Shown here: piece after piece, positions 53,678 to 63,112 of the stretch
Layout: every line of letters begins with the position of its first letter
How positions within the stretch are numbered: the stretch's first letter is position 1
Origin: DASUXY01 sp035301985
Lineage (GTDB): Bacteria; Bacillota; Bacilli; Bacillales; Amphibacillaceae
Assembly (NCBI GenBank): GCA_035301985.1
Contig: DATGTE010000023.1
Location: 62,001 to 126,000, forward strand
Reading direction: 5' to 3'
Length of the DNA stretch: 64,000 bases
Notes under the pieces: generated by a model
What the model was told of the DNA's origin: nothing
The model's database searches: none
Seen by the model: the letters and a program-made list of their open reading frames with translations, nothing else
Translations under genes and position numbers: made by a program

Positions 53678-56335
53678 TTATTTTTTTGTAAAACCGAATA
53701 AAACGGTTGGTAATGCACTCAAGCCAATAATGAGCATCCAGTCGTGAAGACCGAGATAAGTCGTATGAAAAATCGGTTGGAGAGGTTCCCAATAAATGAC
53801 GACACATAATAACAGTAATGAAGAAATAACGGCTAATACTAAATATACATTTTGAAATGGGTTACGGTCAAATACAGAATGATCATTGCGACAATCAAAA
53901 ACATGAATTAATTGCGACATGACAAGGGTTGTAAAAGCAATTGTCCTCCCGTACGTCAAATGACTTGGGTCGTTTTGATAACTAACGATAAAGGCAATCA
54001 AAGTAACGAGTCCAATTAGTAATCCTCTGCTCATAATTTTGTAACCTAACCCTCGTGCGAAAATTCCTTCGCGTGGATTGCGTGGGTTTCGTTTCATAAC
54101 ATTTTCCTCGGGTTGATCGAGACCCAATGCCATTGCTGGAAGTCCGTCCGTCACCAAATTAACCCATAATATTTGCACAGGTACAAGTGGCAATGGCAGG
54201 GCTAATAACATCGCAAACAGCATCACTAATATTTCCCCAACATTCGAAGCTAATAAGTAACGAATAAACTTACGAATATTTTCATAAATGTTTCGTCCTT
54301 CTTGAATGGCTTCTTTAATTGTCGCAAAATTGTCATCCATAAGGACTAACGAGGAGGCTTCTTTTGTGACGTCTGTTCCAGTAATTCCCATGCTAATTCC
54401 GATATCACTTGCTTTAATCGCAGGAGCATCGTTCACGCCATCACCTGTCATTGCGACAATATGTCCTTTCTCTTGAAAAGCCTTGACAATTTTTAATTTA
54501 TGTTCAGGAGTCACCCGAGCAAACACGTAGACATCATCAATCACATCGACTAACTCATCAACGGACATTTGATTGAGCTGATACCCTTCGAGGACCATCC
54601 CATCTGGGGGGAGCATATTGAGCTGACTGGCAATAGAGCGAGCCGTTTCCACGTGATCACCAGTAATCATGACCGTTTTGATCCCTGCATTCCTACATTC
54701 TTCAATCGCCGGTTTAACCTCTTTTCTCGGAGGATCAATAAGTCCATATAAACCAATAAATGTCAAATCCCTTTCCAAAAAAGCCGCTTGTAGTGAATCA
54801 TTTTTTACTAAAGGTTTTACCCCAATAGCAATCGTACGCAACGCTTTTCCGGCCATCCGATCTATAGCATTCCTTATCATTACTTGATCGCTTTCTCGTA
54901 ACAAAGTTCTTCCATTCTCTCCCATCCGATACGTCGTTCGCGGTAATAAAACATCGGGAGCTCCTTTTGTTATTAAAAAGCGCATGCCATTTTCATCTTC
55001 AACAACGACACTCATTCGCTTTCGGTCTGAATCGAAGGGAATCTCTTTGACAATGCGGTAGTTTTCACTCACCATTGCGGATAATCCCATTTTTCTAGCT
55101 GCGACTAGTAGTGCACCATCAGTCGGATCCCCATCCACATAATATTTTCCTCGTTTTACATGTAGTGTTGCGTGATTACACAACATGCCATATAAAAGCA
55201 TTGACTCTAAATGGGGAAAGGATCGATCGACTTTCTGTTTATTCAAAAAATAGTTACCACGTATATCATAGCCATCTCCGGTCACATAAAGGTATTTCCC
55301 ATTGACAAACACTTCTTTCACCGTCATTTCATTTTCAGTCATTGTTCCTGTTTTATCGGAACAAATAACGGAGGCGCAACCTAACGTTTCTACCGATGCT
55401 AAACGACGAACAATCGCATTTTTACGTATCATGCGTTGCACCCCTAAAGATAATGCTACCGTAACAATGGCAGGAAGCCCTTCAGGTATTGCTGCTACCG
55501 CTAGCGATACACCGGCTAAAAACATATTGTAAACGGGATGACCTTGATAAATCCCAATTCCTACGACTAACACAGTTAACAACAACGAAATAGCAATTAA
55601 TACTTTGCCTAGTTCAGCAAGCTTTCGCTCTAAAGGAGTGACCGTTTTTTCCGTATGCGCCATCAACGATGCGATTTGTCCCATCACGGTGTTCATACCT
55701 GTTCCCACTACGATTCCAATACCAAATCCGCGAGTGACTAATGTACCTTTAAATGCCATATTTACTTGATCCTGAGCATCTAAATTTTGATCCTTGATTG
55801 CTGTTTCACGTTTTAATACGGGTAAGGACTCCCCTGTCAAGGCAGATTCCTCTGTTGTCAGACTCGCTGCTTTTACAATACGTAAATCTGCTGGGATCCG
55901 ATCACCGCTCTTCACCTTTACAATATCTCCAACGACGACCTCCGGAGCAGCAATTTTTTCCCATTTTTGCTCACGAAAAACTGTAGCGATCGGTGCAGAT
56001 AGCTCTTTTAGTTTGTCTAGGGATTTCTCTGCTTTTTGTTCTTGAAAAAATCCGATAAAACCGTTGATCAATACAATGACCATAATTGCAATCGCATCGA
56101 CATATTCACCTAACATTCCTGCAATCAAGGTGGCTGCTAATAATACAATAACCATAAAATCTTGAAATTGTTGCAAAAAAATTAACCACCTTGGCGTCGG
56201 TTTCTGATCTTGTAAAACATTGCGCCCAAACTTCTTTTTTCGCTCAGCGACCTGCTTTGAAGATAATCCACGCTTCGTTGTCACATGCAATTTTTGTTCC
56301 ACACGTTCAACATCTAATTGGTACCATTTTTTCAC
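53678..56335 (-). CDS. yloB: P-type calcium-transporting ATPase (YloB)
   Basis: A P2A-type pump exporting Ca2+, linked to spore germination in B. subtilis. TGES, the M4 motif AVAAIPEGLPAIVTVALS, the phosphorylation site CSDKTGTMT, KGAPDVLL and MTGDGVNDAPA are all intact, with about ten membrane helices. I choose GTG 56335 (885 aa), eight bases after GGAGG; the upstream ATG has no suitable ribosome binding site. Divergent from rqcH. Confidence 0.95.
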   Translation of the reverse strand: MKKWYQLDVERVEQKLHVTTKRGLSSKQVAERKKKFGRNVLQDQKPTPRWLIFLQQFQDFMVIVLLAATLIAGMLGEYVDAIAIMVIVLINGFIGFFQEQKAEKSLDKLKELSAPIATVFREQKWEKIAAPEVVVGDIVKVKSGDRIPADLRIVKAASLTTEESALTGESLPVLKRETAIKDQNLDAQDQVNMAFKGTLVTRGFGIGIVVGTGMNTVMGQIASLMAHTEKTVTPLERKLAELGKVLIAISLLLTVLVVGIGIYQGHPVYNMFLAGVSLAVAAIPEGLPAIVTVALSLGVQRMIRKNAIVRRLASVETLGCASVICSDKTGTMTENEMTVKEVFVNGKYLYVTGDGYDIRGNYFLNKQKVDRSFPHLESMLLYGMLCNHATLHVKRGKYYVDGDPTDGALLVAARKMGLSAMVSENYRIVKEIPFDSDRKRMSVVVEDENGMRFLITKGAPDVLLPRTTYRMGENGRTLLRESDQVMIRNAIDRMAGKALRTIAIGVKPLVKNDSLQAAFLERDLTFIGLYGLIDPPRKEVKPAIEECRNAGIKTVMITGDHVETARSIASQLNMLPPDGMVLEGYQLNQMSVDELVDVIDDVYVFARVTPEHKLKIVKAFQEKGHIVAMTGDGVNDAPAIKASDIGISMGITGTDVTKEASSLVLMDDNFATIKEAIQEGRNIYENIRKFIRYLLASNVGEILVMLFAMLLALPLPLVPVQILWVNLVTDGLPAMALGLDQPEENVMKRNPRNPREGIFARGLGYKIMSRGLLIGLVTLIAFIVSYQNDPSHLTYGRTIAFTTLVMSQLIHVFDCRNDHSVFDRNPFQNVYLVLAVISSLLLLCVVIYWEPLQPIFHTTYLGLHDWMLIIGLSALPTVLFGFTKK

Positions 56336-56435
56336 ATCGCATTCCTCCACCATTGTGTACAATCGCTCAATCTTTGTATTTACAGACTAATCGAGTCTCT
56401 CTACAATAGGTATGCAGACTTGTCCCAAAAAATGA

Positions 56436-56441
56436 TATAAT
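56436..56441 (+). promoter_or_regulatory. Extended -10 box for rqcH
   Basis: TGATATAAT, an extended -10 with no good -35 at 17 bp, placed 20 bp before the rqcH ATG. The leader would be very short. Confidence 0.45.
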
Positions 56442-56460
56442 TGCATGAGAGGTGAAGGAA

Positions 56461-58167
56461 ATGCCATTTGATGGAATCGTCACGAAAGCGGTTACCGAAG
56501 AATTAACCGATCAATTCGTACCAGGAAAAATTACCAAAATCTATCAACCAACGGAGACAGAACTGATTTTAACCATTCGCAGCAAACGAAAAAATCACGA
56601 CTTGTTGATCTCCATCCACCCGACGTATGCGCGAATCCATCTTACAAATGATCAATACAAAAACCCACAGGAGCCCCCGATGTTTTGTATGGTTTTACGA
56701 AAACATTTAGCCGGTGCAATCGTGGAAAAGATCGAACAAGACCGTTTAGAACGAATCATCACTTTCTCATTGCAATCGAGAAATGAAATCGGTGATCAAT
56801 CTCAGAAAACCTTAATTGTTGAAATCATGGGCAAACATAGTAACGTCATGTTAGTTGACCCAGCTGAAGGTCATATCATTGACAGCATGAAGCATATTTC
56901 CAGTGCCCAAAATAGATATCGAACTGTTTTACCAGGTTCGATTTATCAACCACCACCCCCACAGGAAAAATTAAATCCATTGATAATTGATGGAGATGAC
57001 TTCATTAAAAAACTTGATTTCAATGCGGGAAAACTCGATCGCCAAATTGTTCAAACGTTGCTCGGTTTGTCACCGTTTATCGCTAAAGAACTCGTCCATC
57101 GAACGAAGCTGGGTTCACCAACTGTATTCAAAGACGTATTTAACGAATTTCAACGTCAACTCAATGAACGAGATTATACCCCAGCTATTTTACAAAATCA
57201 TAAAGATGAATTTCATGTATTACCGATTACATCTTTCCAAGGAGAAATCACGACATTTTCTTCCACTAACGAGATGCTCGATCAGTTTTATTCAGGTAAA
57301 GCAGAGCGGGATCGAGTCATGCAGCAAACAAGAGACTTACATCGTTTTATTAAAAATGAACGCGAAAAAAATGAGCGGAAATTAAAAAAACATCAACAAA
57401 CCATTAAAAAAGCAAAAAGAGCACCAGCGTTACAAAAAAAAGGAGAACTTTTAACTGCACATATGCATCTTGTTTCCCAAGGTGATTCGGAAGTTACTGT
57501 TGTTGACTATTATGATCCTGAACAAAGAGAGATGACCATTTCCTTAGATCCAACGAAAACACCAAGCGAAAATGCCCAAAATTTCTTTCGCAGATATCGA
57601 AAGCTAACGAATTCAAAACGGATCATTGAAAGGGAAATTGTAAAAACAAAAGCAGAAATAAAATATTTCGACCAATTACTGCACCAATTAGACACAGCCA
57701 ATATCGATGATGTGGAAGAAATTCGCGAGGAATTACGTGAGGAAGGTTATTTGAAAAAACAGAGACGTAACAAAAGGAAAAAACGAAAAAAACCGACTCC
57801 AGAATCATATGAATCCTCTGATGGAACAACGATACTCGTCGGTAAAAATAATAAACAAAATGAATATTTAACGATGCGTATAGCTCATCGTGATGACGTT
57901 TGGCTTCATACAAAAGACATTCCTGGTTCCCATGTCGTCATTCGCGAAAAAAATCCGAGTGACAAAACATTGCTTGAAGCAGCGATGCTAGCAGCCTATT
58001 TTAGTAAATCACGTGACTCATCATCCGTACCTGTTGACTATACAACAATTCGTTATGTAAAAAAGCCAAAAGGAGCAAAACCAGGATTTGTAACGTATGA
58101 GCAACAAAAAACTTTATTTGTTACGCCCGAAATGTCCACCGTGAAAAAACTAAAAAAAATAAGGTAG
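56461..58167 (+). CDS. rqcH: Ribosome-associated quality control protein RqcH
   Basis: The bacterial NEMF/Rqc2 relative (FbpA/YloA) that adds alanine tails to stalled nascent chains on 50S subunits. The N-terminal NFACT-N domain starts MPFDGIVTKAVTEELTDQFV. A helix-hairpin-helix and a long coiled coil (about 280-430) follow, then the NFACT-R domain with LVGKNNKQNEYLTMRIAHRD and DVWLHTKDIPGSHVVI. Length is 568 aa. AGAGG is eight bases before ATG 56461. Confidence 0.95.
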   Translation: MPFDGIVTKAVTEELTDQFVPGKITKIYQPTETELILTIRSKRKNHDLLISIHPTYARIHLTNDQYKNPQEPPMFCMVLRKHLAGAIVEKIEQDRLERIITFSLQSRNEIGDQSQKTLIVEIMGKHSNVMLVDPAEGHIIDSMKHISSAQNRYRTVLPGSIYQPPPPQEKLNPLIIDGDDFIKKLDFNAGKLDRQIVQTLLGLSPFIAKELVHRTKLGSPTVFKDVFNEFQRQLNERDYTPAILQNHKDEFHVLPITSFQGEITTFSSTNEMLDQFYSGKAERDRVMQQTRDLHRFIKNEREKNERKLKKHQQTIKKAKRAPALQKKGELLTAHMHLVSQGDSEVTVVDYYDPEQREMTISLDPTKTPSENAQNFFRRYRKLTNSKRIIEREIVKTKAEIKYFDQLLHQLDTANIDDVEEIREELREEGYLKKQRRNKRKKRKKPTPESYESSDGTTILVGKNNKQNEYLTMRIAHRDDVWLHTKDIPGSHVVIREKNPSDKTLLEAAMLAAYFSKSRDSSSVPVDYTTIRYVKKPKGAKPGFVTYEQQKTLFVTPEMSTVKKLKKIR

Positions 58168-58194
58168 TCAACCTTCATATTTATTTTAAATATA

Positions 58195-58233
58195 AAACAT
58201 CCAAGGATGATTATTTCTCTTTGGATGTTTTTC
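58195..58233 (+). terminator. Terminator of rqcH
   Basis: AAACATCCAA/TTGGATGTTTTT stem; it may also serve the opposing ohr remnant. Confidence 0.75.
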
Positions 58234-58246
58234 ACATGTTCAATCG

Positions 58247-58392
58247 TTAGCTTTCTACTTGCGATTGGATTGTGATATCGATATTTCCAGTAATTGCTTT
58301 CGAATATGGACAAAATTGATGAGCTGCTTCTACTAATTGATTAGCCTCTTCTTGACCGGTGCCCGTATTGTGTATAACTTTCCGGAGTCTGT
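58247..58392 (-). pseudogene. C-terminal remnant of an Ohr/OsmC organic hydroperoxide reductase
   Basis: A minus-strand frame of about 48 codons ending at 58247 reads EEANQLVEAAHQFCPYSKAI then TGNIDITIQSQVES. This is the C-terminus of Ohr, including the resolving Cys in the HxxCPYS motif. The N-terminal two thirds, with the peroxidatic Cys, are missing: the frame begins right at the LysR stop. There is no ribosome binding site or start. The break point probably marks a deletion that brought the LysR gene next to it. Confidence 0.8.
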
Positions 58393-58395
58393 CCA

Positions 58396-59274
58396 CTACA
58401 ATGATTCTCCACGGTCAAGAAAAGTCCGCTCTGTTAAAGCGGATATAAATTCATCGACTTGGGGTAACTTGCGAATCCCTTTCTGAAAGCATACCCACGT
58501 ATCCCTTGTCACACTTTTCCCATTAAGTGTAAGCGGTACATGAGGATACTCGCTCTTCATTGACTCTGATACGCTCTCGGGTAATACAGCCATGCCAATC
58601 CCCTGTTTCATAAATTGTTTACACGTCTCAATTTGATCGACGCGGATCATTTTTAATGGTTTAATTTGATTACTATGATGATACAACCAGTGATCAACAA
58701 CTTCATTCATACGGTCATCGCTTTTGAAGGAAATGAGCGGCCGTTTTTTTAAGTGTTGATTCGAAAATGATTCCGTATCAAAAATATAAAGTGGATCTCT
58801 AAATAAACGAATACATGTACTATCTTTAAGTTTTTCTCCGCGGATAATGCACACATGATAGTCCTTATGATTTCGTTTGATATTTTCACTAATACCGGTT
58901 ACTAAATCAATTGTTACTTTCGGAAATTTTGTTGTATACTCTCCTAATATCGCTGGTAAAAAACGCTGACTAATCAACGAAGAACAAGCAATAGACAACG
59001 TACCTTGTACATCTTTACTCGATTGAGCTAGGAGATTTTTAATCATTCGTTCTCGTTCAATCACTTCTTTTGCATGTTTTAAGATAATTTCTCCACTCGG
59101 GGTTAATACAAGTTGTTTTGGTGTCCGAATAAAAATGGTTTCACCAAAATAAGATTCGATAAACTTCAATCGTTGTGTCACAGCTGGCTGTGATATTAAA
59201 ATAGCTTTTGCAGTACCCCGGATGGTACCGACTTCGTTTAATTTAAGTAATAATTTATAATCGTCTATTTTCAT
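58396..59274 (-). CDS. LysR-family transcriptional regulator
   Basis: An N-terminal winged helix-turn-helix (GTIRGTAKAILISQPAVTQR, then LKFIESYFGETIFIRTPK) is followed by a periplasmic-binding-fold effector domain (about 90-290). The start is ATG 59274 (292 aa), five bases after GGACGG. The target is unknown; it resembles YwqM/CysL-type members, but I cannot assign it. The adjacent gene in the same direction is a broken ohr. This patch is not part of the conserved Bacillus block. Confidence 0.88.
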   Translation of the reverse strand: MKIDDYKLLLKLNEVGTIRGTAKAILISQPAVTQRLKFIESYFGETIFIRTPKQLVLTPSGEIILKHAKEVIERERMIKNLLAQSSKDVQGTLSIACSSLISQRFLPAILGEYTTKFPKVTIDLVTGISENIKRNHKDYHVCIIRGEKLKDSTCIRLFRDPLYIFDTESFSNQHLKKRPLISFKSDDRMNEVVDHWLYHHSNQIKPLKMIRVDQIETCKQFMKQGIGMAVLPESVSESMKSEYPHVPLTLNGKSVTRDTWVCFQKGIRKLPQVDEFISALTERTFLDRGESL

Positions 59275-59581
59275 TTGAACCGTCCTATTCAATCCGTAAT
59301 GATGATTCACATTGATTATATACTACAAGTTTACGTATTGCATGATGTACGTCAACACTGGTTTCCACTACGGGGATATATAATAACTTTAATATGTGAA
59401 CATTTTGTTACAAAATAACGAATTTTATGTTACGATATAGATGGAGGGCGAAACATACGGATGATGATTATTCATTGTATGGATTCGTTCATATTGAGTG
59501 TTCATATGCTAAAGTGAAAAGAATGAGGGGGAATTCTTTTCGTTTCATCAAAATCTATTACGGTACAAAGGGGGAGTTTCA
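59275..59581. other. Divergent intergenic region between the LysR gene and the membrane protein
   Basis: About 300 bp. It should hold both promoters; TTACAA-17-TACGAT near 59410-59440 is only a weak plus-strand candidate. A 9-bp hairpin GAAAAGAAT/ATTCTTTTC (59516-59541) has GAGGGGGA in its loop. An ATG in the hairpin (59523) opens a 23-codon frame overlapping the next gene, without clear evidence for translation. Confidence 0.4.
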
Positions 59582-59836
59582 TTGGTATTTTTAACTGCTA
59601 TCTTATTATTGTTGGGTGGACTTTTACTTGGAATAATCATTCATAAAATACAAGAGAAGAAACATAGCACCCGCAACTACAATACGTTCATTTTTAAAAG
59701 TGCTTTAACATTATCGATCATATCAGCGATTTTAGGCATTGTTTTATTACATGCAGAACTGATTTATTTGGGCTTATTTATTTTCATTCCAGCCATAGCC
59801 ATCTTAGCTATCGATGATCTCTTATCCTATGAGTAA
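59582..59836 (+). CDS. Small membrane protein of unknown function
   Basis: 84 aa with three predicted membrane segments: LTAILLLLGGLLLGIIIH, the SALTLSIISAILGIVLL region, and LIYLGLFIFIPAIAILAI. A short basic loop (HKIQEKKHSTRN) separates the first two. The start is TTG 59582, five bases after AAAGGGGGAG. I do not recognise the family. It is isolated on the plus strand between the LysR gene and a long palindrome. Confidence 0.65.
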   Translation: MVFLTAILLLLGGLLLGIIIHKIQEKKHSTRNYNTFIFKSALTLSIISAILGIVLLHAELIYLGLFIFIPAIAILAIDDLLSYE

Positions 59837-59887
59837 CTGATTGATCAACGTAAAACGATTAAGTCTAGGCTAAACGAAAACAAAAAA

Positions 59888-60067
59888 AGGTTGGGACATA
59901 CATTGTAAATGAATTGATTTTAGATAAACTCATAAAAATAGAACCGCATAAAATCAAGGGTGCTTACCCCCAAAAGTTAGATTTTTTTCACTCTAACTTT
60001 CAGGGGTCGAGCCATTGGATTTCATGCGGTTTATTCATTTTAAAAAGGCTGAGATTTGTCCCAGCCT
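59888..60067. repeat. Nested palindromic repeat element (about 180 bp)
   Basis: Three concentric inverted repeats: AGGTTGGGACA (59888-59898) with TGTCCCAGCCT (60057-60067); AACCGCATAAAATC (59942-59955) with GATTTCATGCGGTT (60018-60031); and ACCCC-AAAGTTAGA-type arms (about 59965-59981 with 59992-60010). The innermost arms look like ends of IS3/IS150-group elements, and the outer GGGACA ends resemble repeats common in Firmicutes. It has no transposase. Likely a MITE-like or terminator-doubling element. Confidence 0.65.
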
Positions 60068-60075
60068 CTTTTTTT
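60046..60075 (+). terminator. Terminator in the right arm of the palindrome
   Basis: AGGCTG/CAGCCT stem followed by CTTTTTTT on the plus strand; the complementary fold has TTTTT on the minus strand as well. It can end transcription from the membrane-protein gene and possibly from pyrE. Confidence 0.65.
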
Positions 60076-60137
60076 AGATCAACCTTAAATGGAGCCTATC
60101 ACTTAGAAGATAGCTGCATTTTCTTTTATCCACATAT

Positions 60138-60752
60138 TTAAAACGCATCGCGCCAAGCTAACAATTGTTCTTTTTCATCTGCTGTAATGTCTCCATCTGC
60201 AAGTAAAGCATCCAGTAATTGATCAAAATTTGTAATCGTTTGAAAAGGTATGTTGACATTTGCAAAATTTTCCTTGGATTGTGGCAAACCATATGTAAAG
60301 ATTGCCAGCACCCCGAGGACATTTGCTCCTTCTTTTTGAAGGGCTTGGCTCGCATCAATTGCTGAAGTACCGGTTGAGATGAGATCTTCAATGACGAGAA
60401 CATTTTGGCCTTTTTCAAAATTGCCTTCAATTTGATTTTCTTTTCCGTGCCCTTTTGGTTTCGATCGCACATATACCATTGGAAGATTTAGGAAATCGGC
60501 TAACCAAGCAGCATGTGGAATACCAGCTGTGGCGCATCCAGCAATACAATCTGGTTTTTCTTCCATCACTGCGATTTTTTTAGCAAAAGCTTCGGTTATT
60601 TTTTTACGTACTGTTGGATAGGACATCGTTAAGCGATTATCACAATAGATCGGTGCCTTGATTCCTGATGTCCACGTAAAATAATGATCTGGATTAATTT
60701 GTACAGCTTGAATCGCTAATAAATCTCGAGCAACCTCATGATTCAATTCCAT
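60138..60752 (-). CDS. pyrE: Orotate phosphoribosyltransferase
   Basis: Joins orotate to PRPP to form OMP. The PRPP loop VLVIEDLISTGTSAIDA and ITWTSGIKAPIYCDNR-like substrate region (FTWTSGIKAPIYCDNR) are intact. Length is 204 aa. It overlaps pyrF by 17 bases. Last gene of the pyr operon here; in B. subtilis cysH follows, but here the accessory patch does. Confidence 0.97.
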   Translation of the reverse strand: MELNHEVARDLLAIQAVQINPDHYFTWTSGIKAPIYCDNRLTMSYPTVRKKITEAFAKKIAVMEEKPDCIAGCATAGIPHAAWLADFLNLPMVYVRSKPKGHGKENQIEGNFEKGQNVLVIEDLISTGTSAIDASQALQKEGANVLGVLAIFTYGLPQSKENFANVNIPFQTITNFDQLLDALLADGDITADEKEQLLAWRDAF

Positions 60753-61449
60753 TTTCCCACTCCTTTATCGCTTGTTGATATGCTCTATTTGGGTCGCTTG
60801 CTTGCGTTATACTTCTGCCAATAACGAGAATATCCGCACCATTGTTTCGTGCAAATGCTGGCGTAGCAACTCGTTTTTGATCATCTAGCGCTGCATTTGC
60901 TAAACGAATGCCAGGTGTGACCGTTTGAAATGAAGAGCCACAAATAGATTTGATTCGATTTGCTTCATGGACCGAACAAACAACACCATCTGCACCATTT
61001 GTGCTTGCAAGTTGTGCAAAATGAAGAACATTATCGTCGATTGCGCCTGGTAGTAACAAATCTTCGTTCATCGCTTCGTTATCAATCGACGTTAACAAGG
61101 TAACCGCTAATAGTTTCGTTCGCTGTTGATGACTTCCACTGAGCAAGCCTTCTTTAGCACGCTGAATCATTTCACTCCCACCAAGTGCATGGACATTGAC
61201 GTATTCTACCTCAAGACGAGCAATATTTTTCATGGCACGCATGACCGTAGTCGGAATGTCGTGTAACTTTAAATCTAAAAAAATCGGATGATCATTTTCT
61301 TTTAGTTGTTCAATGACACGGGGGCCTTCCCGATAAAATAACTCCATACCAACCTTAACAGGAACACCGTGTAAATGATGAGTCTCTATAAATTCATTCG
61401 CCTCTTTCCAACTCGGAAAATCGAGGGCAAGATAAATGGAACGACTCAT
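60736..61449 (-). CDS. pyrF: Orotidine 5'-phosphate decarboxylase
   Basis: Makes UMP. The catalytic Lys/Asp array is in IFLDLKLHDIPTTVMRAM; the C-terminal phosphate-binding VTPGIRLANA region and ADILVIGRSIT are present. A TIM barrel of 237 aa. The ATG overlaps the pyrD stop by four bases. Confidence 0.97.
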   Translation of the reverse strand: MSRSIYLALDFPSWKEANEFIETHHLHGVPVKVGMELFYREGPRVIEQLKENDHPIFLDLKLHDIPTTVMRAMKNIARLEVEYVNVHALGGSEMIQRAKEGLLSGSHQQRTKLLAVTLLTSIDNEAMNEDLLLPGAIDDNVLHFAQLASTNGADGVVCSVHEANRIKSICGSSFQTVTPGIRLANAALDDQKRVATPAFARNNGADILVIGRSITQASDPNRAYQQAIKEWENGIES

Positions 61450-62360
61450 AGCGCGATCCCCTTTCCAACTGCTTCTTGCACAGAATGGAATCCGTATTTC
61501 TGTAACACATCAGGTAAAGCAGCGATGATCTCCGGACAAACAAACGGATTTTGGAAGTTAGCCGTTCCTACTGCAACAGCGTTCGCTCCCGCTAATAGAA
61601 ACTCCAATACATCTTCAGCATTCGTTACTCCACCCATACCGATAATTGGAATCGATACATGCTGCTTCACTTCATAGATCATACGGATGGCAATGGGCTT
61701 AATCGCTGGACCTGAAAGCCCACCAGTTTGATTAGCGATCAACGGCTTTCTTCGTGCCAAATCAATTTGCATACCGGTAAGTGTATTGATCATCGATAAT
61801 CCATCTGCACCAGCCGATTCAACTGCTTTAGCCATTTCCACAACATCCGTTACATTCGGTGAAAGCTTAACATACACCGGTAAACGGCTCGCTTGTTTCA
61901 CTTTTTCTGTCACGCGTTGAGCCATTGTTAGATCTGTACCGAATTGAACTCCACCTTCTTTCACGTTCGGACAAGAAATATTTAACTCAAGAGCATGAAC
62001 ATGATTTGTGTCGTTAAATGCTCGAGCAACAGCTCCGTATTCTTCGACAGTACTTCCCGCTATATTTGCGATAATTCCGAGATCATATTGGGCTAAAAAT
62101 GGGACTTCTGTGGCAATGATCTCTTCAACCCCGGGATTTTGTAAGCCGATGGCATTGAGCATTCCACAAGCTGTTTCTGCTACACGTGGGGTGGGGTTAC
62201 CAGGGCGCTCTGAACCTGTTGCCGCCTTCATCATAACCGCACCGAGTTTACTTAAATCATAAAACGCACTGTATTCCCTGCCAAACCCAAAGCAACCCGA
62301 AGCCGGCATAATTGGGTTTTTTAACTGTAAACCAGGTAAATCTACGGATAAATCAATCAT
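61446..62360 (-). CDS. pyrD: Dihydroorotate dehydrogenase B, catalytic subunit
   Basis: The class 1B FMN enzyme, NAD-linked through PyrK. NPIMPASGCFGFGREY, the active-site Cys in ALELNISCPNVKEGG, and the FMN-binding GMGGVTNAEDVLEFLLAGA are visible. The start is ATG 62360 (304 aa), seven bases after GGGGAGG and overlapping the pyrK stop (ATGA). The 14 extra codons of the longer frame belong to pyrK in another phase. Confidence 0.97.
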   Translation of the reverse strand: MIDLSVDLPGLQLKNPIMPASGCFGFGREYSAFYDLSKLGAVMMKAATGSERPGNPTPRVAETACGMLNAIGLQNPGVEEIIATEVPFLAQYDLGIIANIAGSTVEEYGAVARAFNDTNHVHALELNISCPNVKEGGVQFGTDLTMAQRVTEKVKQASRLPVYVKLSPNVTDVVEMAKAVESAGADGLSMINTLTGMQIDLARRKPLIANQTGGLSGPAIKPIAIRMIYEVKQHVSIPIIGMGGVTNAEDVLEFLLAGANAVAVGTANFQNPFVCPEIIAALPDVLQKYGFHSVQEAVGKGIAL

Positions 62361-63112
62361 AATACGACCTCCCCTGCAGCAAAAACAGGACCATCTTTGC
62401 AAATTTTTTGGTATCCTCGTTCATCATTTGTCGGAATGACACAAGCAAAGCATGCCCCGACACCACAGCCCATCCGTTCTTCTAAAGAAATGTAACCTCG
62501 TTTGTGTTTCAACTGGGTCGTCACCGCTTGTAACATCGGTGTCGGCCCGCACGAATAATATTGATCAAACGCGTCTACTTGTTGTAAAACGTCCGTAACA
62601 AAACCGTGGTGACCATATGAACCATCATCTGTGGCAATAAAGGTTTCTCCTAAAGCTGCAAATTTTTCTTCATAAAATATGTGATCGGCCGTTTGGAAAC
62701 CGAGAACGGAAATAATGTCAATCTGTTTTTCAGCTAACGTTTTTCCAAGGTAATACAGCGGAGGAACCCCGATTCCTCCACCGATTAGAAGAGCTGTTTG
62801 TCCAGAAAAATGATCGATATGAAACCCATTTCCACAAGGTCCTAATAGGTCCAACACATCACCTGATCGATGAGCAGCTAACGTGTTCGTTCCCGAGCCG
62901 ACGACTTTAAAGAGAATGGTTATTGTGTTGTTTTTTGGATCCACGTTGGCTATGGAAATCGGTCTTCTTAACGTATGATTGGGAACGAGTATGTGCACAA
63001 ATTGACCAGGGTTGGCGTGCTTTGCAATATATTCATTTTCCAAGGTCATTTCAACTGTATCGTGCGCAATGGGCGAGACATATTTGATGTCTGCAAATTC
63101 TTTTTTTACCAT
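62357..63112 (-). CDS. pyrK: Dihydroorotate dehydrogenase B, electron-transfer subunit
   Basis: Carries FAD and a 2Fe-2S cluster, passing electrons from PyrD to NAD. RRPISIANVD binds FAD, LIGGGIGVPPLYYL binds NAD, and the cluster Cys residues lie in ERMGCGVGACFACVI with a fourth Cys near KICKDGPVF. Length is 251 aa. Overlaps carB by seven bases. Confidence 0.97.
   Translation of the reverse strand: MVKKEFADIKYVSPIAHDTVEMTLENEYIAKHANPGQFVHILVPNHTLRRPISIANVDPKNNTITILFKVVGSGTNTLAAHRSGDVLDLLGPCGNGFHIDHFSGQTALLIGGGIGVPPLYYLGKTLAEKQIDIISVLGFQTADHIFYEEKFAALGETFIATDDGSYGHHGFVTDVLQQVDAFDQYYSCGPTPMLQAVTTQLKHKRGYISLEERMGCGVGACFACVIPTNDERGYQKICKDGPVFAAGEVVL

Noticed and set aside
59914..60141. Plus-strand frame of 75 codons in the palindrome region
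   Set aside because: It reads through nested inverted repeats and a terminator, with no ribosome binding site.
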